The notes beneath the pieces were generated by a model. It was not told where the DNA came from, did not search any database, and worked only from the letters and a program-made list of their open reading frames with translations. Positions 57,668 through 64,000 of a stretch of 64,000 nt of DNA are shown in pieces. Position numbers and translations under genes: made by a program. The DNA is from Aquirufa nivalisilvae. Its GTDB lineage: Bacteria; Bacteroidota; Bacteroidia; Cytophagales; Spirosomataceae. Position 1 is the stretch's first letter. Each line of letters opens with the position of its first letter. The stretch covers positions 800,402 to 864,401 of the forward strand of contig NZ_SEWX01000005.1 of the NCBI RefSeq assembly GCF_004307455.1. Reading direction: 5' to 3'.

Positions 57668-60600
57668 CTAATCTTCCATTGGATGCTCTGAAAGAAGCTT
57701 ATCAACCTGATAAAAATCTTTCTTACCTAGCACATTCGCTCGAACTTCTTTAACCTTTTGTGGGCTTATTAATGAACCTTTATTTCCAAATGCATTTCGT
57801 ATATATGTCAATACATCCGCCACATCTTTATCATTCATCAGGCCTCCAAATGGAGTCATGGGTACTTGCCCTGAATATTTGACACCATTAACTGTCATGG
57901 GCCCCATTAAGCCTTTTAAGACCAATTTAATTAATCGGTCTTGATTCCCTGTCACCCATTTAGAGCCCGATAATGGAGGAAAACCGGAAGCTGTAAGGCC
58001 TTTACCGTCCAATTGATGGCATGTACCACAATAGCCTTCTTTTCCAAACAAAGCTCCACCAGCATTGTAAGACTCTAAATCTTGTCCTTTCAGATTTGTA
58101 GCTCCATAAACTTCTTTCTTGCGCTCTACTCCTCTTCCATTCAAATGCGCAAATGCTGTCTCATAGGTATGTATCATCCAATCATCTAAAGGTTTCGTTT
58201 TAGCAAGAGCTAAAATGGGCAAACCTTTTTCTGGTCCAATCCAAGATGCGGCAACAATAGCTTCTAATCTTACTCGACCGTGCTTATCTTGAGCAGCTTG
58301 AGTTAATAAAGCCGCTTGATTAGGCAATTGATGTCCATTATACCGAACTGCACGTACCGCTGCAGCACGAACATGGTAATCTTTCGCCTTCAACAATTGA
58401 CCTAACAAAACCTGATCAATTTTATTCATACCCCATGTAACCCAAAGTGCCTCAAGCGCATGATGCTCATAATTAGGGTCATTTTTGTCCAATTTTGCCA
58501 CCCAAGCCTTGGTCTTTGCAATGACATCTGCCGCATTACGACCTCTTAATTCACGACGAGTTCTATACCTGGTTCTATATTCTGGCAATTTCAAATTCTC
58601 TAATAATTCATCGATGGAAGCACCAAAAACCTTGGCAGGTTTCACCAATGGACGAGATGGATAAGTTATCCGATAAATACGGCCATGTGTATGATCTCTT
58701 AATGGATCACGGGCATTATGTTGCATATGACCAATCAGAATATTGTGCCAGTCAATGAAATACAATGACCCATCTGGAGCGAATTCCATATCCACTGGTC
58801 GGAAATTACGATCTTCACTTTTCACCAAATCTACTCGGTGTTTGGACTTATATCCTGTACCATCATCCCAGATTTGATGTTGCTTCATACCTAAAAATCC
58901 AATGGTATTGTTAATCAGCATATCTCCTTGAACTTCGTCAGGAAAATGTCTACTAGAGATAAATTCCAAACCAGAAGTAGGTCTAACGCGATGTGCTTCT
59001 TCAATCAAGTTATAGGATTTATGATTAGCTTCACCATAACGGTTCAAAACACTTCCAGGCATCATCCAACGAACATCTGGGCCAGAGGTCTCAGCAAAGA
59101 AATTCTGTCCCCAGCGGTCAAATGCGATACCCCATGGATTTGGTATTGACAATTGAGCGACTCTTTCTAAATGCCTGCGAGTTGGATTAAAGCGATAGAA
59201 TCCTCCATTGGTTCCACGTACTGTTCCGTAAGGTGTCTCTACATTCGTATGTAAAAATACTCCTTCACCCATGTAAATCGCACCTGATTCATCTGAAACA
59301 AAGGCATGGATTTCATGGTGAGAATCATGGTCGTCAAACCCACTGTATATGATTTCTTTACTATCCGCCTTATCATCTCCGTTGGTATCTTTTAATAATA
59401 CCAAATTCGTTCCTTGGCTTACAAAAACTCCTTCTTGCGTAATTTCAAAACCTACGGGCAACTGTAAATGATCTGCAAAAACGATTTCACGATCGGCCTT
59501 CCCATCAGCATTGGTATCTTCATATATCAAAAGCTTATCGTTTGGCTTGGGATCTCCTGGTTTATAATGAGGATATGTTGGCATAGCCGCTACCCAAAGA
59601 CGACCTTTATTGTCAAATGTCATTTGCGAAGGCTTAGCTAAATTTGGAAACTGCTCCTCGGATGCAAATAATTCTAATTTATAGCCTGCTGGAACCTGAA
59701 TTGACTTTAATGCCTCTTCGCCATATAAATAACGTAAACTTCCATTTTTTTCTGGATTGTAATTGGTCGTAACAGCTGGCAATGTTCTTGTTTTTTTGTC
59801 TTCTGCATCAATATCCAAGACTTTACCTTCGCGAGCAGCTAACCAAATAGCATTCTGACGAACTTGAGTCATTTGACGAATTTTCTCAATCTCAGCTGGG
59901 TAATTATCTGGTCCAAAAGGATTGTAACGTCTTCCATATACGTGTACTCCATTAGGGATTTTGAAATCATTATGCCACATCCAGTTTTTCTCGTCTACAG
60001 CAGCTTGAACCATCGCTCTACGAGATTCTACTTCTGTCGCTTTTTTACCAAATAATTTATCGGATAGAAATAAAGATAAACGCTGGTAACCAGCATCATT
60101 TAATTGAAGACCATCAATCGTCAATGGTTCTTTACTTTCCTCATACCATTTTTTTGATATCTCAAATGCATCTAGAAACAAGACGTTGTTTTGCTCAGCC
60201 ACTTCTTTCATGGCCTGAGTATACAATGCCAAACGCTCATTTTCTTTCTTTCCATTGGGCAAATCCCTCAAATTACTAATGTCTTCAAAGGCAATTGGCG
60301 AGACCAATGCCAATTGAGGAGCACTCAACCCATTGTATTTTTGATTTTGTGTATGTTTAATGAAGGCGGTCAATTCCGCTTTGAAATTAGCTACTCGAGC
60401 AGGACCTTCTGTCGATTCAGGATATCCGAAAAATGCAACGACAATATCTGTTTTCAGTCGACTTAACCACACATCATGTTTTTCTAAGTGACCTTCACTC
60501 CCTGAATTTTTAGCAAATTCCAATTGAAATTTTTCTGCTCCTGGGAAAACCCAAGGATCATTTCTGGAAGAATGAGGTCTAAAACCAGGAGTATCTCCTC

Positions 60601-60826
60601 CATCGCAAAGATTCCTTACTGTCAGTAAACTATCGGGATATCTCAGGTGTAATTCCGTTTCAAAATGATCAAAATTGATCATTCTTGAACCTAAGTTATT
60701 ACCAATCAAAGATATGGTCGATTTCTTTCTGATTTGTAAATAGGGAGACGTAGAGGGCTGAAATGCGCTAAATGCAATGATCGCTAAAACAATACCTAAT
60801 ATCCCGAATCTAATTTTAAAGGACAT
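57668..60826 (-). CDS. Exported SGNH-like / beta-propeller / HEAT / cytochrome c fusion protein
   Basis: A 1052-residue exported protein (signal about residues 1-22). Order: an SGNH-hydrolase-like domain (about 35-265); a sorbosone-dehydrogenase-like propeller of the DUF7133 type (about 370-720; P-S-Q-M-T-F-D-N-K-G-R-L-W-V-A); HEAT-like repeats (about 745-900); and a cytochrome c domain with C-G-T-C-H at 933-937 and late Met ligands possible in V-P-M-T-P-F-G. In the SGNH part the usual nucleophile block reads G42-N-N-L and the catalytic His position of D-G-L-H reads Gln241, so that domain is probably not catalytic. The heme suggests electron transfer from an oxidation outside the cytoplasm. 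Confidence 0.88.
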   Translation of the reverse strand: MSFKIRFGILGIVLAIIAFSAFQPSTSPYLQIRKKSTISLIGNNLGSRMINFDHFETELHLRYPDSLLTVRNLCDGGDTPGFRPHSSRNDPWVFPGAEKFQLEFAKNSGSEGHLEKHDVWLSRLKTDIVVAFFGYPESTEGPARVANFKAELTAFIKHTQNQKYNGLSAPQLALVSPIAFEDISNLRDLPNGKKENERLALYTQAMKEVAEQNNVLFLDAFEISKKWYEESKEPLTIDGLQLNDAGYQRLSLFLSDKLFGKKATEVESRRAMVQAAVDEKNWMWHNDFKIPNGVHVYGRRYNPFGPDNYPAEIEKIRQMTQVRQNAIWLAAREGKVLDIDAEDKKTRTLPAVTTNYNPEKNGSLRYLYGEEALKSIQVPAGYKLELFASEEQFPNLAKPSQMTFDNKGRLWVAAMPTYPHYKPGDPKPNDKLLIYEDTNADGKADREIVFADHLQLPVGFEITQEGVFVSQGTNLVLLKDTNGDDKADSKEIIYSGFDDHDSHHEIHAFVSDESGAIYMGEGVFLHTNVETPYGTVRGTNGGFYRFNPTRRHLERVAQLSIPNPWGIAFDRWGQNFFAETSGPDVRWMMPGSVLNRYGEANHKSYNLIEEAHRVRPTSGLEFISSRHFPDEVQGDMLINNTIGFLGMKQHQIWDDGTGYKSKHRVDLVKSEDRNFRPVDMEFAPDGSLYFIDWHNILIGHMQHNARDPLRDHTHGRIYRITYPSRPLVKPAKVFGASIDELLENLKLPEYRTRYRTRRELRGRNAADVIAKTKAWVAKLDKNDPNYEHHALEALWVTWGMNKIDQVLLGQLLKAKDYHVRAAAVRAVRYNGHQLPNQAALLTQAAQDKHGRVRLEAIVAASWIGPEKGLPILALAKTKPLDDWMIHTYETAFAHLNGRGVERKKEVYGATNLKGQDLESYNAGGALFGKEGYCGTCHQLDGKGLTASGFPPLSGSKWVTGNQDRLIKLVLKGLMGPMTVNGVKYSGQVPMTPFGGLMNDKDVADVLTYIRNAFGNKGSLISPQKVKEVRANVLGKKDFYQVDKLLSEHPMED

Positions 60827-60892
60827 GATCTAAATATTTTTGTTCAATGTAGTTGAGGGTAATATCAATCGAATTCAATGTTGGGTAAAAAA

Positions 60893-60921
60893 AAGATGGA
60901 CCCTGAGGCAGGATCCATCTT
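60893..60921 (-). terminator. Terminator after the Gfo/Idh gene
   Basis: Arms of 12 bp (AAGATGGA core, one mismatch) with a 5-base loop. On the minus strand it is followed by a run of eight T, nine bp after the oxidoreductase stop at 60930. Confidence 0.85.
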
Positions 60922-60929
60922 ATTAGGTT

Positions 60930-62381
60930 TTAGTTTCCTAATGTCCAGCCTTCGCGGTAAGTTCTCTTGACAAAGGCGTTGGCAGCATCGTAGTTCGTTA
61001 CGCGCATGTTTTGATTATCCCAAAGCAACTTCGTGTTAGAACCTGGATAATGCATTCCGTTACCTGTTTTTCTAGGTACAGGAATATCAGCAACACGAAT
61101 AGCTAAATTCGCCATCAAAATAGCTTCAGTCAAAGGACCAGCCATCTCAAATGGTGAACTCAATTGTTTTTTACCATATCCTGCAATACATCCTTCTACC
61201 CACTGGGCATAATGACCATCTGCACTACCTGGTACACGTTCTAATTTACGAGGTACTTTAACTTCTTCATTTCTAGACAATGGCAATAAACGAGGATTAG
61301 CTGCATATTCGCTTGCCATCATTTTACCTTTGGTTCCAATAAACAAGATACCTGAATTACCATCTCCAAACATTTCATCTGGACCTAATTCTTCTGGTCT
61401 TTCTGGCTTAATACCACCATCCATCCAGTGCATGGTGATAGGACCTTGTGTACGATCTGTTTTAGGGAATGTTAAGGTAGCATGACTAGAAGGAGGACAA
61501 CTATCTGGGAAGAATCCACGCTTTCCGAAAGCAGTAAATACACTACTTACAGAAGCTTGTACATCCGATGCATATTTAAGATTCAATACGCGGAAAGGAG
61601 CTTCCATTAAATGGCAACCCAAATCTCCTAAAGCACCAGTACCATAATCCCACCATCCTCTCCAGCTTCCTGGAATCAAGTTATCTACATAATCTTTGTA
61701 AGGAGCAGTACCTAACCATAAATCCCAATCCAAACCTTGTGGAACTGCTGGCTTAGTGCTTGGCCAAGGTATACCTTGTGGCCATATTGGGCGATTTGTC
61801 CAGATTTGTACCGTATGAACGTCACCGATAATACCTGCATCAAACCATTCAACTAACTGACGTACACCGTCACCAGAAGAACCTTGGTTACCCATTTGAG
61901 TTACTACTTTGTATTTTTTAGCAGCCTGAGTTAAGGCTCTTGCTTCAAAAATATCATGCGTCATTGGCTTTTGCACGTAAACGTGCTTGCCTAATTGCAT
62001 AGCGGCCATAGCCTGAATCGCGTGGTTATGGTCAGGAGTAGATACAGAAACTGCATCAAAACTCTTTGACTCTTTTTCTAACATAACACGCCAATCCTTA
62101 TAATATTTTGCTTTTGGATATGCTTCAACTGAATCCTTAGCCTGACGATCATCTACATCACAAAGAAAACCAATATCAGCTTTACCGCTTTGAGCAAAGT
62201 AACGTAAATCTGATTTTCCTTTTCCTCCTACTCCGATACCGGCAACAACAATTTTATCACTAGGAGCTGTAAAGCCTTTTCCGCCTAATACGTGGCGAGG
62301 AACAATCATAAAACCAGCAGAGGCTAAACTGGCAGATTTAATAAACTCCCTTCTGGAAGCATCGGATTTTTTTAGTTTCAT
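60930..62381 (-). CDS. Tat-exported Gfo/Idh/MocA oxidoreductase, second type
   Basis: A 483-residue protein with a twin-arginine signal (S-R-R-E-F-I-K, hydrophobic to about 32). The Rossmann start is I-V-V-A-G-I-G-V-G-G-K-G; the cofactor-side motif is V-Q-K-P-M, with Gln for the usual Glu, followed by M-G-N-Q-G-S-S-G-D-G. W-D-Y-G-T-G-A-L-G-D-L-G-C-H-L carries likely catalytic residues. It is larger than the one at 27986 and of another subtype. It likely oxidises a sugar in the periplasm with a bound cofactor. A well-matched promoter lies at 62439-62468. Confidence 0.87.
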   Translation of the reverse strand: MKLKKSDASRREFIKSASLASAGFMIVPRHVLGGKGFTAPSDKIVVAGIGVGGKGKSDLRYFAQSGKADIGFLCDVDDRQAKDSVEAYPKAKYYKDWRVMLEKESKSFDAVSVSTPDHNHAIQAMAAMQLGKHVYVQKPMTHDIFEARALTQAAKKYKVVTQMGNQGSSGDGVRQLVEWFDAGIIGDVHTVQIWTNRPIWPQGIPWPSTKPAVPQGLDWDLWLGTAPYKDYVDNLIPGSWRGWWDYGTGALGDLGCHLMEAPFRVLNLKYASDVQASVSSVFTAFGKRGFFPDSCPPSSHATLTFPKTDRTQGPITMHWMDGGIKPERPEELGPDEMFGDGNSGILFIGTKGKMMASEYAANPRLLPLSRNEEVKVPRKLERVPGSADGHYAQWVEGCIAGYGKKQLSSPFEMAGPLTEAILMANLAIRVADIPVPRKTGNGMHYPGSNTKLLWDNQNMRVTNYDAANAFVKRTYREGWTLGN

Positions 62382-62438
62382 AGGTCTAATTTTATAAGGT
62401 ATTAAGAATTGTCAAATCCTACATGGCAATTCAATCTT

Positions 62439-62468
62439 CAAAGCTATAACAATTTTACATTTGAACAA
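62439..62468 (-). promoter_or_regulatory. Consensus Bacteroidota promoter of the Gfo/Idh gene
   Basis: On the minus strand TTG (62468-62466), 19 bp, then TAGCTTTG (62446-62439): an exact match to TTG-N19-TAnnTTTG. The expected transcript start leaves a leader of about 50 bases. Confidence 0.65.
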
Positions 62469-62516
62469 TTCAATTTAAACTATTTTTAATCCTACCTTGA
62501 CTTGTAGGCTTATCCT

Positions 62517-63836
62517 TTATTTTGAATTCATTTTTTGCAAAACCTGATAAGGAACTGAGACTGAGGTCATGTAAACAGGGTTTTGTTGGCTCGTACTCGT
62601 AAAACACTCCCATGGAGCACCATAATCCTTTCCTTTTCTAAAATCCCCCTGCTTTAAATCTTGAATAAACTCGCCAATAAGCTGTTTTGCTTGAGACATT
62701 TGAGTCAACGACAAGGTATAAGCCACCCATCCTGTGGCGGTCGACCAAAATGCCCCATTTTGATAAGTATCCTTTTTCACTAAACTTCCTTCCCAAGCAC
62801 TATTTTCACTAAAGTCGTCCGATTTCAAGACATGCCTCACTGCTCCTCGGTAAGCTAATCCATTTTTCGAATAAGCTTGACTTAGCGTTCTAGAAGCCTT
62901 CTTTGCATCCTCTCCCACTAACACTCCTAAATATACGGCCCAAACAGTACTCCAAACATCTGCTTGAGCACTTTTACCCGTTGAGGCTTTCAACATACCC
63001 CTGGAATCTTGAAATACTCGTACAATTTGTTGCTTCAAATTTCTTGCGCTCAACTTCATGCGATGATATTTCAATGAATTGCCTCTCATTTGGTACAATT
63101 CTGCTAATTGTTGTAAGGCCTGATACCTTAATAAAGAAGTAAAACATAAATCCCCCGTGATATGTATGGCATCTCGGAAACCAAAATCAACTCCCCGATT
63201 GCTTTCTTCTACCTGAACTAATTGATTGGTTGGATTAATGGGTACAGCGTTGAATGCTAACATTAAACGTTGAAACAAGCTGATTCCTCTGATAGGTTGA
63301 TCTAGTATTGAAACATCTTTACTTTGTTTCACATATCCATAGGCCATATGTATAAAATAATACATATCATCTAAAGGAGGTTGAAAACCCCATCTTGTTT
63401 CTCCCTGATTTTCAGCAGAATAAGTTCCAGGAAAATAAATGGGTTTAGCATCATCAATCCTAATGTGATCGGCAATGGCTCCTTTAGGAATTACAGAACC
63501 ATATTTTGTCTTTCTAGTTTCATCATTTTGTGTGGTGGCTGTTAATAATAACATGTGTTTTTGCTCTTCTAAAGAAATCATATTGGTTCCAATTGACATC
63601 GCATAATCCCGAATCCAGAAAGCAGGATAAGAAGTCCTAGCACCCGGCCGAATCAAGGTCCCTCCTGTTTGATTGGATCCAAAATCCGACGAAATCCGCT
63701 GATTGGCTAAAATCCTTGAACTATCAATGACTGCTTTGGTCAATTCTTTCAAGTATTGAAAATCAGCTTGACTAATCAAGGCCTGGGCATTGATTTGAAT
63801 GAAAGGAAAAAAGATAAGGAGGAAAAGTAAGCGCAC
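62517..63836 (-). CDS. Exported six-hairpin glycosidase-like protein
   Basis: A 439-residue protein. The start is GTG at 63836; no ATG is nearby, and the GTG leads straight into a good signal peptide (R-L-L-F-L-L-I-F-F-P-F, cleavage near I-N-A-Q). The body is helical, with Trp/acidic clusters such as F-W-I-R-D-Y-A-M-S, W-G-F-Q-P-P-L-D-D-M-Y-Y-F, and W-S-T-A-T-G-W-V-A-Y, as in alpha/alpha-toroid glycosidases. Catalytic acids cannot be assigned surely. It may trim a glycan whose product goes to the Gfo/Idh enzyme downstream. Confidence 0.72.
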   Translation of the reverse strand: MRLLFLLIFFPFIQINAQALISQADFQYLKELTKAVIDSSRILANQRISSDFGSNQTGGTLIRPGARTSYPAFWIRDYAMSIGTNMISLEEQKHMLLLTATTQNDETRKTKYGSVIPKGAIADHIRIDDAKPIYFPGTYSAENQGETRWGFQPPLDDMYYFIHMAYGYVKQSKDVSILDQPIRGISLFQRLMLAFNAVPINPTNQLVQVEESNRGVDFGFRDAIHITGDLCFTSLLRYQALQQLAELYQMRGNSLKYHRMKLSARNLKQQIVRVFQDSRGMLKASTGKSAQADVWSTVWAVYLGVLVGEDAKKASRTLSQAYSKNGLAYRGAVRHVLKSDDFSENSAWEGSLVKKDTYQNGAFWSTATGWVAYTLSLTQMSQAKQLIGEFIQDLKQGDFRKGKDYGAPWECFTSTSQQNPVYMTSVSVPYQVLQKMNSK

Positions 63837-63840
63837 GGAG

Positions 63841-63880
63841 GGAATTGTAAATTGTGAATTATAAATTATAAATTGTGAAT
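63841..63880. repeat. AATTGTAAATTGTGAATTATA-like short repeat run
   Basis: Short near-repeats of AATTGTAAATTGTGAATTATAA lie directly upstream of the GTG start. They continue the pattern of low-complexity runs at gene edges seen at 18052 and 30827. The last 120 bp of the window show nothing else I can name. Confidence 0.55.
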
Positions 63881-64000
63881 GCCTGAATGACGTTGACCGT
63901 TTTGTGTCACTTATACTTGATTCATATTCAAGTATTTTAGGTGTTTAGCTTATAGCTTGATTTAAATTTAGTAGTTTTTTTTCAAATGCAATAGGAGACA

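Overview
The window is an AT-rich bacterial chromosome segment that looks like the phylum Bacteroidota, most likely order Cytophagales (a Spirosomataceae-like heterotroph; the genus cannot be set from here). The signs are a TonB-dependent receptor paired with a DUF4249 lipoprotein, outer-membrane carbohydrate genes, Tat-exported Gfo/Idh/MocA enzymes, DUF1080 and c-type-heme propeller proteins, weak Shine-Dalgarno sequences, and promoters of the TTG-N17-23-TAnnTTTG type. I see no tRNA, rRNA, CRISPR array, phage or complete insertion sequence.

Layout. 1-1875 (+): end of a TPR protein, a TMEM220-like membrane protein and a sugar isomerase. 1887-1972: palindromes between convergent genes. 1996-9613 (-): a pyruvate carboxylase carrying an extra C-terminal gamma-glutamylcyclotransferase-like domain, then a PI-PLC-like protein, a Tat-exported sugar isomerase, a TetA-like MFS pump and a LolA-like protein. 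9827-18052 (+): pdxA, a 2-hydroxyacid dehydrogenase, mutS2, an FKBP isomerase, YfhO and YicC. 18188-26391 (-): DUF6941-like protein, EamA transporter, ferrochelatase, TonB receptor with DUF4249 lipoprotein, a lone nuoH and metZ. 26595-30824 (+): tandem-DUF1080 hydrolase with Gfo/Idh oxidoreductase, then a PASTA protein and two rhodaneses. 30825-32398: a repeat-rich accessory patch holding a second-type methionine aminopeptidase. 32379-37274 (-): miaA, a membrane protein, a sodium:solute symporter and an NFACT protein. 37301-40239 (+): YigZ and a Weimberg-type pair (2-keto-3-deoxy-acid dehydratase plus alpha-ketoglutarate semialdehyde dehydrogenase). 40242-41044: a YefM-YoeB toxin-antitoxin module between two near-identical 91-93 bp repeats. 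41061-47080 (-): ClpB and a large hybrid histidine kinase. 47107-51098 (+): rsmA, mgtE, dtd, mazG and a second 2-hydroxyacid dehydrogenase. 51095-63836: lipoprotein, GntP permease, GT9 transferase, a polytopic membrane protein, a membrane-anchored AraC regulator, a large cytochrome-c propeller protein, a Gfo/Idh oxidoreductase and a six-hairpin glycosidase-like protein.

How the genes fit together. Much of the window serves scavenging and oxidation of sugars: exported Gfo/Idh oxidoreductases, DUF1080 3-keto-glycoside hydrolases, xylose-isomerase-like TIM barrels, sodium symport, gluconate-type permease and a Weimberg-style end pathway delivering 2-oxoglutarate, with pyruvate carboxylase for anaplerosis. 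The rest is housekeeping. The most unusual items are the toxin-antitoxin cassette bracketed by duplicated terminator repeats with a 12-bp-phased operator over its promoter, the carboxylase-cyclotransferase fusion, the cytochrome protein with a degenerate SGNH domain, and the repeat mosaic around the methionine aminopeptidase. All assignments are from reading sequence only; no database search was run.
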